From the NCBI GenBank assembly GCA_041596215.1, contig JBFHIZ010000018.1:1-46201 (forward strand): a stretch of 46,201 nt of DNA, read 5' to 3'. Numbering within the stretch: position 1 is the first letter of the stretch; each line of letters opens with the position of its first letter. Origin of the DNA: JBFHIZ01 sp041596215 (GTDB lineage: Bacteria > Bacillota > Clostridia > Lachnospirales > Lachnospiraceae). This document shows positions 1-8,550 of the stretch, one piece after another. The position numbers were made by a program, and so were the translations under genes. A model generated the notes under the pieces. The model was not told the DNA's origin, did no database searches, and saw nothing but the letters and a program-made list of their open reading frames with translations.

Positions 1-12
1 TAAATTCTCTGC

Positions 13-41
13 TTGACATATGAAAATCATCATACTATAAT
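13..41 (+). promoter_or_regulatory. Consensus sigma-A promoter of the marR-degV operon
   Basis: TTGACA (13-18) and TATAAT (36-41) are both perfect consensus hexamers separated by 17 bp. The predicted start of transcription is near position 48, about 45 nt before the marR start codon. Confidence 0.85.
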
Positions 42-48
42 TCATTTA

Positions 49-63
49 GTTTTAACTTAAAAG
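49..63. promoter_or_regulatory. Candidate MarR autoregulatory operator
   Basis: GTTTTAACTTAAAAG contains the inverted repeat TTTTAA-C-TTAAAA and sits at the predicted transcription start. A bound dimer here would block the upstream promoter, the usual mode for MarR autorepression. Assignment to this regulator is inferred from position only. Confidence 0.4.
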
Positions 64-92
64 TATTTAGCAAAAAAAAGAAAGGAGAACCA

Positions 93-548
93 ATGAACCA
101 ACAACAAGTTCAAGATTTGAATTATTTTTTTGAAACCACATTTAATAAAATACTTGCCTGGGAAGAACGTGCCTTACAAAAAACAAATTTACAGCGATTG
201 ACGGTTAAAGAAGCGCATATTATTGAAGCATGTAAAACTTTAGAAAATCAAAATCATAATACCATGTCGCATGTTGCAAACAAACTTAGCATCACGCAAG
301 GTGCTCTTACTACTGCGGTCAATACATTAGTTCGCAAAGGCTATCTAAAAAGAGGCTCCAATCCGCATGATGGTCGCATTGTTTATATTTTTTTGACCGA
401 AAAAGGTCTGGATGCTTATCAAAAGCATAAGACTTTCCATAATGAAATGATAAAACAAGTTGGTGACCAATTAGATGAAGAATCACTTACTACCTTAACT
501 GATTCTTTAAAAAAATTAAGTGTATTTTTTGAACAATATGACAAATAA
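93..548 (+). CDS. MarR-family winged-helix transcriptional regulator
   Basis: A 151-residue protein of typical MarR length. The central winged helix is visible: MSHVANKLSITQGALTTAV forms helix-turn-helix (about residues 56-75), followed by the wing with the DGR motif (RGSNPHDGRIVYIFLTEKG, about 87-105). The flanking N- and C-terminal helices would form the dimer. The start is fixed by AAAGGAG six bases upstream. It is followed 28 bp later by a DegV-family gene with its own ribosome site, so the two are probably one operon. MarR proteins of the FabT group control fatty-acid synthesis in Firmicutes, and DegV proteins bind fatty acids, so a lipid-linked role is possible; no FabT-type operator was recognised, so this is only inference. 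Confidence 0.85.
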   Translation: MNQQQVQDLNYFFETTFNKILAWEERALQKTNLQRLTVKEAHIIEACKTLENQNHNTMSHVANKLSITQGALTTAVNTLVRKGYLKRGSNPHDGRIVYIFLTEKGLDAYQKHKTFHNEMIKQVGDQLDEESLTTLTDSLKKLSVFFEQYDK

Positions 549-576
549 AATGATTGACCTAGAAAAGGAGATACCT

Positions 577-1395
577 ATGCCCATACTAATTACTGATAGC
601 ACAAGCGATTTTTCTTTGGACCAAGCCAAACAATTAAATATACAAATGTTACCACTTGGCGTAACTTTTGGAGATACCATTTATAAAGATAAAATAGATA
701 TTACCAACGATCAATTTTATGATATGTTAGCAAATGCAAAAGATATTCCAACGACAAATCTAATTAATCCTACGGAATATTTGGATATTTTCAATGAATT
801 TCCAAACGAAGAAATCATTGTCATTCCAATCGCAAAAGAATTAAGTGGAACTTATCAATCTGCAAATATTGCAAAAGAAATTCTTCATCGAGATGATATC
901 TATATTTTAGACACAAAAACAGTAACCTGTGGATTAGCTTTACTGGTAAATGCTGCCGTTTCTTATCGAGATGCAGGTCTTACAACAAAAAATATCCTCT
1001 CAAAACTAGAAGAGGATATCAAAAAAATTCAAATCATAGCTGTCTTTGACACCTTAAAATATTTAATAAAAGGTGGCCGCTTAACAAAAATCCAAGGAAC
1101 CATCGGAACTGCATTAAATCTAAAGCCCATTTTATCCATTTCAAATGGAGAATTAATTCCAGTAGGAAAATGTAGAGGAAATAAAGCGGCATATAAAGAA
1201 ATATTAAGAATGGTAAAAGAAGAATATCCAATTGATCTCTCACGAGAACTTTATTATGGACATGCTAATTCAATAGAAATGTTAAATAATTTTAAAGCAC
1301 TCTCGCCATATCAAGGTCTCGATTTTGAAATTGGTTGTGTCGTTGGTACACATGCCGGGCCTGGCGCAGTTGCCATTGCATACTTTACACAATAG
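577..1395 (+). CDS. degV: DegV-family fatty-acid-binding protein
   Basis: A 272-residue cytosolic protein that binds a fatty acid in the cleft between two alpha/beta domains; in Firmicutes DegV/FakB-type proteins present fatty acids to FakA kinase. Diagnostic stretches are the N-terminal ILITDSTSDFS, IPIAKELSGTYQSAN (ligand-contacting Ser-Gly-Thr, about residues 85-99), DTLKYLIKGGRL in the middle and the C-terminal VGTHAGPGAVAIAY. A longer reading from 520 is possible, but AAAGGAG at 564-570 points clearly to the ATG at 577. It lies downstream of a MarR gene and converges on bioY with no intergenic base. No fakA kinase gene is present in the window. Confidence 0.88.
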   Translation: MPILITDSTSDFSLDQAKQLNIQMLPLGVTFGDTIYKDKIDITNDQFYDMLANAKDIPTTNLINPTEYLDIFNEFPNEEIIVIPIAKELSGTYQSANIAKEILHRDDIYILDTKTVTCGLALLVNAAVSYRDAGLTTKNILSKLEEDIKKIQIIAVFDTLKYLIKGGRLTKIQGTIGTALNLKPILSISNGELIPVGKCRGNKAAYKEILRMVKEEYPIDLSRELYYGHANSIEMLNNFKALSPYQGLDFEIGCVVGTHAGPGAVAIAYFTQ

Positions 1396-1950
1396 TTATA
1401 CTTCCATATGAATCCGTTTGTGAAGCAATTCTCCCAAAAAAATTCCTGCAAAAACAGAAAGAATATCTTTTATTAAATAAGGGACACTTACTAATAAAGC
1501 AGATGCAATCCAAGTGCTTTCGGTGAGAATTGAAAATTGAATAACGCCTAAGGCATGGCAACTTAACAAGCCAATCAGCCCAAAGACAAAGCGAAGAAAA
1601 TAACGCATCCATGTTTTCTTCGTTTTTACTTGTAATCCACAAAAAAAAGCCAATAGTAAAAATCCCCAAATAAATCCACCAGTCATTCCAAATATTTTTC
1701 CAAATCCACTTCCATACCCTGAAAACACAGGAATTCCAACTGCACCAAGTAAAATATAAATAAATACACTACTTGTTCCCCATTTGCTATGCAAAAAGGC
1801 CCCCGCTAATGCAATAATAAATGTTTGCAGCGTAATAGGAACTCCGGATACGGTAGGAATCGCAATGGGAGAAATAATACAAATGATAGCAACCATTAAT
1901 GCAATGGACACCATTTTTTTTGTTGTAAATTCTTTCTTGTTTTTCGACAT
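1396..1950 (-). CDS. bioY: BioY, biotin-specific S component of an ECF transporter
   Basis: A 184-residue hydrophobic protein with about six membrane helices, the usual BioY length. Visible family marks are the N-terminal helix, then TVSGVPITLQTFIIALAG (about residues 33-50), and the glycine-rich segment GAVGIPVFSGYGSGFGKI followed by GGFIWGF. BioY binds biotin at the membrane and works alone or with a shared EcfAAT energising module, which is not in this window. AAAGGAG lies seven bases before the ATG. Upstream is a strong promoter overlapping a BirA-type operator, so biotin repression is likely. The gene ends immediately against degV on the other strand, leaving no room for a separate terminator. 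Confidence 0.92.
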   Translation of the reverse strand: MSKNKKEFTTKKMVSIALMVAIICIISPIAIPTVSGVPITLQTFIIALAGAFLHSKWGTSSVFIYILLGAVGIPVFSGYGSGFGKIFGMTGGFIWGFLLLAFFCGLQVKTKKTWMRYFLRFVFGLIGLLSCHALGVIQFSILTESTWIASALLVSVPYLIKDILSVFAGIFLGELLHKRIHMEV

Positions 1951-1984
1951 AAAAATACTCCTTTTGTTTTTTCATTACAAAAAG

Positions 1985-2037
1985 AGTATATTTTATATCC
2001 CATTGATTGTCAACCTTTATTTTTGGCAAGTTAACAA
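1985..2037 (-). promoter_or_regulatory. bioY promoter overlapped by a BirA-like biotin operator
   Basis: Reading the minus strand, TTGACA (2008-2013) and TATACT (1985-1990) are 17 bp apart. An inverted repeat TTGTTAACT-N13-GGTTGACAA (2007-2037) covers the -35 box. It resembles the clostridial BirA operator (TTGTTAACC, 14-15 bp spacer, GGTTAACAA), with a spacer one base short and one mismatched base in each arm. Confidence 0.65.
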
Positions 2038-2451
2038 TCAGTTAATCCCCAACATAGCAAGCCGCATTTTGGCAAATTTAATTTCACTTAAAAACCATTT
2101 TTCACCAAAAGGATCTTTCTCCATTTTTTCCATACCTTCCTGAAAAGTAACCACTTCACTTTCAAAAATTTCTTTTCCTCTTACTAAAGTTGGTTGCAAG
2201 TTTTGAAATTTCATAGAAATTCTAAGTTGTTTCCACATACGATATGCTTTATCCTGTTTTGATAACTGATATAAATGTACATCGATTGCGATATCCTCAT
2301 CTTCTTCTAGAATAATTACTTTTCGTAAAGAAGATATTAATTTCACTGGGATTCTATCATCCTCTTCTAATTCTTTTACCGTAAATTTTGCACCGATGAA
2401 TATATTCATTGTATCTTGTATAATATATTTATAATCCATATTATTGCTCAT
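2038..2451 (-). CDS. Hypothetical protein, partner of the sigma-like gene
   Basis: A 137-residue soluble protein that I do not recognise. It is rich in charged residues (for example KELEEDDRIP and ILEEDEDIAI near the middle) with no signal peptide, membrane segment or cysteine. Its start codon overlaps the stop of the upstream sigma-like gene in an ATGA arrangement, so translation is coupled and the two products probably act together. Its stop codon directly abuts the bioY operator. The coding reading is supported by this coupling and by even codon use. Function unknown. Confidence 0.7.
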   Translation of the reverse strand: MSNNMDYKYIIQDTMNIFIGAKFTVKELEEDDRIPVKLISSLRKVIILEEDEDIAIDVHLYQLSKQDKAYRMWKQLRISMKFQNLQPTLVRGKEIFESEVVTFQEGMEKMEKDPFGEKWFLSEIKFAKMRLAMLGIN

Positions 2452-3188
2452 TCCAGCTCTCCTATGTAATTCTTTAATTCATCCGATAACGATAACGCAT
2501 CTATGATTTCTTCTCTTTCATAATTACTATTTGTAAGTAGTTCCTCTACCGTAATTTTTCTTTCATATGCTTCCGTTAATTCCTTACACTGTTTGAGTAT
2601 CTCATTTAATTTATGGATTATTTGCTTCATTTCACTCGCATTAGACTCGATACCCTCTAAATACAATTCCATCGCATCCATAATCATTTTTCCAAGAAAA
2701 CCTTCCGCTTCTCTTGAATGTTCAAGACAACCTAACATTTTACTTCCAATTGTAAGCGCCACATTACCTTCTCCGATTAAATCTTCAAGAAACGCACCCT
2801 CTCCAACATATAGTTTTGCAATTTCAACCACCTTAGGCAAATACATTTCAATAATCTTTTTCGATGCATTTTCATCTCCAGCCATTGCAGAAATAATAAT
2901 TGCTTGTTTTTCTCCTCCACGAATTTCTCTTAAATCTTTTAAAGCATCCAAGTATATGGAAAGATAATCCATATCTTCTTTTGTCATAAAATCTTCTGGA
3001 GATAATTCTTTATCGATTCCAATTTTCTGTTCCTTTAAATACCCGATCACCAAATCTTTTTGCTTGGAATCAAAATCAAGAGTTTCTAGCATTTCATCGA
3101 TTTGCTCATTGCCAATACAGTTTCCTTGTTTTCTACCCAATTCCACCAAATCTACAATTGTTTTTTTAAATATTTCTTCTTTATTCAT
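2448..3188 (-). CDS. Degenerate sigma-70-like protein lacking region 4
   Basis: A 246-residue protein with primary-sigma features in order. Residues about 25-55 resemble region 1.1 (NEQIDEMLETLDFDSKQKD). About 110-150 match region 2.1-2.2, the core-RNA-polymerase-binding helix: LPKVVEIAKLYVGEG then FLEDLIGEGNVAL, where true sigmas have LVVSIAKKYVGRG and LDLIQEGNLGL. Near the C terminus, TVEELLTNSNYEREEIIDAL resembles the region 3 helix-turn-helix. The aromatic DNA-melting and -10-reading residues of regions 2.3-2.4 are not visible and region 4 is absent. It might bind core polymerase without normal promoter recognition, for example as an antagonist or accessory factor; that is inference. GAGGAT precedes the ATG, and it is coupled to the downstream gene. 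Confidence 0.7.
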   Translation of the reverse strand: MNKEEIFKKTIVDLVELGRKQGNCIGNEQIDEMLETLDFDSKQKDLVIGYLKEQKIGIDKELSPEDFMTKEDMDYLSIYLDALKDLREIRGGEKQAIIISAMAGDENASKKIIEMYLPKVVEIAKLYVGEGAFLEDLIGEGNVALTIGSKMLGCLEHSREAEGFLGKMIMDAMELYLEGIESNASEMKQIIHKLNEILKQCKELTEAYERKITVEELLTNSNYEREEIIDALSLSDELKNYIGELE

Positions 3189-3206
3189 AGCATCCTCAAT
3201 TCCGTA

Positions 3207-4085
3207 TTATTTTACATGTTCATGTGTAAATAAGTGATCCTGACAATATTCATAGTTCCCATTACATTTTGAACAATAGCGAAATACTAAATCACTTCCA
3301 TCTAATTCTGTTCTTCCACAGACTGCACATCGATGTTTTGGTCCCTTTGTTCCCTCTTCAACTTTTCTTTTAAATTCCGTCCTACGTTTTACTTGCTTAA
3401 AGGAACGATGAGAATTTTTTCTTGAGGAAAGAAAGAATATAATAAAATTCAATAATGATGCAAAAATTATCACTCTTGTAAATGCATTTCCAATTAATAA
3501 TTCATAGCCTAACATAACTCCATATACCATGCCAAGCCATTTAATTTTTATTGGGAAGATCATCATTAATAGAACTTGATTTTCTGGAAATGTAGCTGCA
3601 AATGCAAGTATAATTGATAGATTTACATAATATGTCGTAAATCCAGTTGCTAAGCTAGTTCCAATTAACTCAGAAGCTACAGAAGTTGTATCTATAAAAA
3701 ATCCCTGTGTAAAAGTAAAATATAATATAAATGCTCCAATGACCGTAAAAAGCATTCCAGAAAAAATATAGACATTAAATCGATAGGCTCCCCAAACTCT
3801 TTCTAGACTTTTCCCAATAGAATAATAAAAATATAGCATAATCAATGTAAAAATACTAAATTGTGTTGGTGGCACCAAAATCCATGTGAAAATCCTCCAA
3901 ATTTGTCCGTGTAATATGGCATATGGATTTAAATTCAAATAGCTCATAATTGACACATCTAAAACATCCGAAGCTCCTGCAAAATTTATTATATAACCAA
4001 AAACATAACACATTATTAAATAAAGTGGTAAGTTATGAATTGCATATTTCCCGAATTTTTTTTCAAACTTGCTCATTTTATACAT
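3207..4085 (-). CDS. Rhomboid-like membrane protein with C-terminal zinc ribbon
   Basis: A 292-residue protein with about six membrane helices. The layout follows the rhomboid/Derlin/TMEM115 superfamily: a first helix, a long loop containing HGQIWRIFTWILVPP (about residues 59-73), then clustered helices including LIMLYFYYSIGKSLERVWG. The catalytic GxSG serine motif and the partner histidine are not visible, so it is probably a non-proteolytic pseudo-rhomboid. A basic stretch (about 220-245) leads to a zinc ribbon with CAVCG and CSKCNGNYEYC plus a histidine-rich tail. AGGAGG five bases upstream fixes the start. It heads an operon with the sigma-like gene, from a TTTACT-17-TAGAAT promoter. Confidence 0.75.
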   Translation of the reverse strand: MYKMSKFEKKFGKYAIHNLPLYLIMCYVFGYIINFAGASDVLDVSIMSYLNLNPYAILHGQIWRIFTWILVPPTQFSIFTLIMLYFYYSIGKSLERVWGAYRFNVYIFSGMLFTVIGAFILYFTFTQGFFIDTTSVASELIGTSLATGFTTYYVNLSIILAFAATFPENQVLLMMIFPIKIKWLGMVYGVMLGYELLIGNAFTRVIIFASLLNFIIFFLSSRKNSHRSFKQVKRRTEFKRKVEEGTKGPKHRCAVCGRTELDGSDLVFRYCSKCNGNYEYCQDHLFTHEHVK

Positions 4086-4115
4086 AAAATCCTCCTAATT
4101 TTTTCTCTGTTTTTA

Positions 4116-4144
4116 ATTCTAACATTGCGAAAAACAAAAGTAAA
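4116..4144 (-). promoter_or_regulatory. Promoter of the rhomboid/sigma-like operon
   Basis: On the minus strand TTTACT (4139-4144) and TAGAAT (4116-4121) are 17 bp apart, about 30 nt upstream of the pseudo-rhomboid start codon. The -35 box matches 4 of 6 consensus bases. Confidence 0.5.
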
Positions 4145-4225
4145 CTCATACTAAAAATTTAATATTTTTCTCATATGTTTTATATTTTTAATTTCTGTCT
4201 AATTATTAAATTTATTTAGATTTTA

Positions 4226-4280
4226 TTGCACTTTATTTTTTCCTATCGTATAATTATTAGGATTGTGAGATATTCTCACA
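4226..4280 (+). promoter_or_regulatory. Promoter and operator-like palindrome of the activase gene
   Basis: TTGCAC (4226-4231) and TATAAT (4249-4254) are 17 bp apart. Immediately downstream lies the inverted repeat TGTGAGA-TAT-TCTCACA (4264-4280), at about +4 to +20, ending just before the AGGAGG ribosome site. It could be an operator or an RNA hairpin close to the start codon. Confidence 0.6.
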
Positions 4281-4296
4281 TGTTTAGGAGGTTCAA

Positions 4297-7200
4297 ATGA
4301 ATAACAAAACATATTCTTTAGGAATTGATATTGGCTCAACCACAGTAAAAATAGCATTAATGGATGAATATAACCATTTAATATTTCACGACTATAAAAG
4401 ACATTTTGCTGATATCCAAAAAACACTTACCGAACTATTAACCGAAGTTTTTGAAGAGCAAGGAAACATAACCTTGCATCCTATGATTACAGGATCTGGG
4501 GGCTTAACTCTTGCAAAACATTTAGACATCCCATTCATTCAAGAGGTGGTCGCTGTTTCTACCGCATTACAAGATACAGATATAAATACGGATGTAGCAA
4601 TCGAACTGGGCGGAGAAGATGCAAAAATTATATATTTTGAAAATGGCAGTATTGACCAACGTATGAATGGGATCTGCGCTGGTGGAACTGGCTCATTTAT
4701 TGACCAGATGGCTTCTTTGTTACAAACAGATGCCGCAGGATTAAATGAACTTGCAAAAAATTATAATTCTTTATATACCATTGCTGCCCGTTGTGGCGTA
4801 TTTGCAAAATCTGATATTCAACCCTTAATTAATGACGGTGCCACTAGAGAGGACCTGGCAGCTTCTATTTTTCAAGCTGTTGTAAACCAAACCATTAGTG
4901 GCCTAGCATGTGGTAAACCCATAAGAGGACATGTTGCTTTTCTTGGTGGACCATTACATTTTTTATCTGAACTAAAAGTTGCTTTTATTCGTACCTTAAA
5001 ACTAGATGATGAACATATTATTGACACTCCGCACTCTCATCTCTATGCAGCAATGGGGTCTGCGCTAAATTATAAAAAAGAGGTTTCCTCTTCTCTTGAA
5101 GAAATGATTCGAAAACTCACTTCAGGAATCAAGATGGAATTTGAAGTAGAACGAATGGAACCGTTATTTGCATCCAAAGAAGAATTCACCGTATTTGAAG
5201 AAAGACATGCAAAACATTGTGTAAAAACAATGCCTTTGTCTAGCTATCATGGAAAATGTTATTTGGGCATTGACGCTGGTAGTACTACTACAAAAATTGC
5301 ACTTGTAGGGGATGATGGTTCTTTGCTTTATTCCTTTTATTCTAACAATAACGGAAGTCCATTAAAAACCGCAATTGATGCCTTAAAAGATATCTTCAAA
5401 CAGTTACCTTCCGATGTGCAAATCGTCCGCTCCTGCTCTACTGGGTATGGAGAAGCACTTATGAAAGCTGCCTTTTTACTTGATGATGGAGAAGTAGAAA
5501 CCATCTCACATTACTATGCTGCTGCTTTCTTTGACCCTGAAGTTGATTGTATTTTAGATATTGGCGGCCAAGATATGAAATGCATTAAAATCAAAAATCA
5601 AACCGTGGATAATGTCTTATTAAACGAAGCTTGTTCTGCTGGATGTGGTTCCTTTATTGAAACATTCGCAAACTCTTTAAATTATGAAGTTTCTGACTTT
5701 GCTCAAACTGCATTATACGCGAAACATCCTATCGACTTAGGTACTAGATGTACCGTTTTTATGAATTCAAAAGTAAAGCAAGCACAAAAAGAAGGTGCAA
5801 GTGTTTCTGATATATCTGCTGGACTTGCATACTCTGTCATTAAAAACGCTTTATTTAAAGTAATTAAAGTTTCGAATGCAACGGAACTAGGTGATCATAT
5901 TGTCGTACAAGGTGGTACATTCTACAACAATGCCGTATTACGAAGTTTTGAAAAAATAGCCAATTGTGATGCAATTCGACCAGATATTGCAGGCATCATG
6001 GGTGCCTTTGGTGCCGCTTTAATTGCAAGAGAACGTTATCACAAAGGATATAAATCAACTATGCTTTCTTATGCAGAAATCAATGAACTAGTATTCACAA
6101 CAAATATGGCAAAATGCAAAGGTTGTACAAATAATTGTAGACTTACCATTAACCGTTTTACTGGAGGAAGACAGTTTGTTTCTGGTAATCGTTGTGAACG
6201 TGGATTAGGAAAAGAAAAAACAAATACGGACATTCCAAATCTTTATGAATATAAATTAGACCGAATTTTCAACTATGAATCCTTACCACTTGAAAAAGCC
6301 AAACGAGGGGTTGTTGGTATTCCTCGGGTATTAAATATGTACGAAAACTATCCTTTCTGGCATACCTTTTTTACCGAATTAAATTATTCCGTTGTCGTTT
6401 CCCCGAAATCAACACATAAGATATACGAAATGGGAATCGAATCCATACCTTCCGAATCCGAGTGCTATCCAGCTAAAATAGCACATGGACATGTTTCCTG
6501 GTTGATTAAACAAGGAATAAACTTTATATTTTATCCTTCTTTATTCTATGAACGAAATGAGGTCGAAGGTGCAACCAATCATTACAATTGTCCCATTGTA
6601 ACCTCTTATTCGGAAAACATAAAAAACAACGTGGAAGAATTAGCCGATTCGAACATTATTTTTTCAAATCCTTTTATGTCCTTTGAAAGCATACGAACAA
6701 TAACCATTGCTTTAGAAAAAGAATTTCCTTCCATCCCTAAAGCTGAATTAAAAAATGCGATTCAAAAAGCTTGGGATGAAATGGAACAAGCAAGACAAGA
6801 TGTATGTAAAAAAGGAGAAGAAGTATTAGACTTTCTTAAAAAAACAGGGAAAAAAGGCATTGTTCTTGCTGGACGACCATACCATATTGATCCAGAAATA
6901 AATCATGGGATACCAGAATTAATTACTTCCTATGGAATAGCGGTTCTTACTGAAGATTCTGTAAGTCATTTAGGTACTCCTGAACGTCCACTTCTTGTCA
7001 GCGATCAATGGGTTTATCATTCCAGACTATATGCTGCCGCTGCTTTTGTTCGAACGCAAGAAAATTTAGACTTGGTGCAGTTAAACTCATTCGGATGTGG
7101 ACTTGACGCCGTAACCACAGATCAAGTAAACGATATTCTTTCAAATTCAGGCAAAATATACACATGCTTGAAAATTGATGAAATAAATAACCTTGGATCT

Positions 7201-8538
7201 GCAAGAATTCGAATTCGATCTTTAATTGCTGCCTTAAAAGTTAAAGAAAAAAGTAACAACAAACGTACCATTACTTCTAGTGCACATAACCGCGCAATTT
7301 TTACAGAAAAAATGAAAAAAAATTATACCATTTTATGTCCACAACTCTCTCCATTTCATTTGGAATTATTAGCACCTGTCTTTGCTTCACAAGGCTATGA
7401 CTTTCAAGTTCTTGGAAACGACGGTCGTGAAGCAATTAATATTGGTCTACAATATGTAAATAATGATGCTTGTTTTCCATCTTTAATGGTCGTAGGTCAG
7501 ATGATGGAAGCTCTTCTATCTGGAAAGTATGATACAGATCGTTTAGCATTTATGATTACGCAAACCGGTGGTGGTTGTCGAGCTACTAATTATATTGCAT
7601 TTATCAGACGTGCACTTGCAAAAGCTGGATACCCAAACATACCCGTTATTTCTCTAAATTTGTCGAAATTAGAAGCGAATCCTGGTTTCAAGATAAATCT
7701 AAAGCTATTAGTACCCGGTGTCTATGCTGCCATATTTGGGGATATATTCATGCGCTGTGTGTATCGGATGAGACCATATGAGATTACAAAAGGAAGTGTC
7801 GACGCTTTACATAAAAAATGGGTGGATAAATGTATAGATTTCTTAACAGATAAACATCCTTCCTTCCATACATTTAACCGTTATTGTAAAGAAATCATTC
7901 AAGACTTTGATCGCGTTCCAATTTCAAACATTAAGAAACCTCGGGTTGGTATTGTTGGCGAAATTTTAGTAAAATTTATGCCTGCAGCAAATAATCATCT
8001 TGCAGAACTTTTAGAAAAAGAAGGTGCAGAAGCTGTTTGTCCTGATTTGTTAGACTTTATGTTATATAGTTTTTATAATCAAATTTATAAAGCGGAACAT
8101 CTTGGTAAAAGCAAACGTTCTTCTATTCTAGGACATTTAGGAATTCACGGAATAAATTTTTTAAGAAAAGCAACCACAAAAGCATTAAAAGAAAGTAAAC
8201 ATTTTGAGGAACCTGCAGATATTTTTAAACTTGTCGAATATGCGCAAGAATATGTATCAATCGGAAACCAAACTGGGGAAGGCTGGTTCTTAACCGGTGA
8301 AATGATGGAATTATATCATAATGGAGTTCCAAATATTGTTTGTACGCAACCTTTTGGATGCCTTCCTAATCACGTTGTTGGAAAAGGTGTCATAAAACAA
8401 TTACGGAAAAGAAATCCCGGCTCTAATATTGTAGCTATTGATTATGATCCTGGAGCAAGTGAAGTAAATCAATTAAATCGTATTAAACTAATGCTTTCCA
8501 CTGCTTATAAAAATATGGATCAAACGAAACCATCCTAA
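4297..8538 (+). CDS. Large fused acyl-CoA dehydratase activase / DUF2229 / HgdB-like protein
   Basis: A 1413-residue iron-sulfur ATPase. Residues about 1-290 and 320-590 are two BadF/HgdC-type ASKHA activase domains, each opening with a phosphate loop (LGIDIGSTTVK; LGIDAGSTTTK). The first has Cys127 (ICAGGTGS) and Cys166 (RCGVF), the positions of the bridging [4Fe-4S] cysteines of HgdC; the second has Cys446/450 and Cys485. A CKGCTNNC cluster starts the DUF2229-like part, followed by an HgdB-like region with cysteines in SESECYP, FGCGLD, DACFP, GGGCRATN and CTQPFGC. Family members of about 1400 residues are common in Lachnospiraceae. The predicted role is ATP-driven transfer of very low-potential electrons to a (double-cubane) FeS centre; the substrate is unknown. 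It is monocistronic, with AGGAGG before the ATG. Confidence 0.88.
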   Translation: MNNKTYSLGIDIGSTTVKIALMDEYNHLIFHDYKRHFADIQKTLTELLTEVFEEQGNITLHPMITGSGGLTLAKHLDIPFIQEVVAVSTALQDTDINTDVAIELGGEDAKIIYFENGSIDQRMNGICAGGTGSFIDQMASLLQTDAAGLNELAKNYNSLYTIAARCGVFAKSDIQPLINDGATREDLAASIFQAVVNQTISGLACGKPIRGHVAFLGGPLHFLSELKVAFIRTLKLDDEHIIDTPHSHLYAAMGSALNYKKEVSSSLEEMIRKLTSGIKMEFEVERMEPLFASKEEFTVFEERHAKHCVKTMPLSSYHGKCYLGIDAGSTTTKIALVGDDGSLLYSFYSNNNGSPLKTAIDALKDIFKQLPSDVQIVRSCSTGYGEALMKAAFLLDDGEVETISHYYAAAFFDPEVDCILDIGGQDMKCIKIKNQTVDNVLLNEACSAGCGSFIETFANSLNYEVSDFAQTALYAKHPIDLGTRCTVFMNSKVKQAQKEGASVSDISAGLAYSVIKNALFKVIKVSNATELGDHIVVQGGTFYNNAVLRSFEKIANCDAIRPDIAGIMGAFGAALIARERYHKGYKSTMLSYAEINELVFTTNMAKCKGCTNNCRLTINRFTGGRQFVSGNRCERGLGKEKTNTDIPNLYEYKLDRIFNYESLPLEKAKRGVVGIPRVLNMYENYPFWHTFFTELNYSVVVSPKSTHKIYEMGIESIPSESECYPAKIAHGHVSWLIKQGINFIFYPSLFYERNEVEGATNHYNCPIVTSYSENIKNNVEELADSNIIFSNPFMSFESIRTITIALEKEFPSIPKAELKNAIQKAWDEMEQARQDVCKKGEEVLDFLKKTGKKGIVLAGRPYHIDPEINHGIPELITSYGIAVLTEDSVSHLGTPERPLLVSDQWVYHSRLYAAAAFVRTQENLDLVQLNSFGCGLDAVTTDQVNDILSNSGKIYTCLKIDEINNLGSARIRIRSLIAALKVKEKSNNKRTITSSAHNRAIFTEKMKKNYTILCPQLSPFHLELLAPVFASQGYDFQVLGNDGREAINIGLQYVNNDACFPSLMVVGQMMEALLSGKYDTDRLAFMITQTGGGCRATNYIAFIRRALAKAGYPNIPVISLNLSKLEANPGFKINLKLLVPGVYAAIFGDIFMRCVYRMRPYEITKGSVDALHKKWVDKCIDFLTDKHPSFHTFNRYCKEIIQDFDRVPISNIKKPRVGIVGEILVKFMPAANNHLAELLEKEGAEAVCPDLLDFMLYSFYNQIYKAEHLGKSKRSSILGHLGIHGINFLRKATTKALKESKHFEEPADIFKLVEYAQEYVSIGNQTGEGWFLTGEMMELYHNGVPNIVCTQPFGCLPNHVVGKGVIKQLRKRNPGSNIVAIDYDPGASEVNQLNRIKLMLSTAYKNMDQTKPS

Positions 8539-8550
8539 TTTTACAACAAA

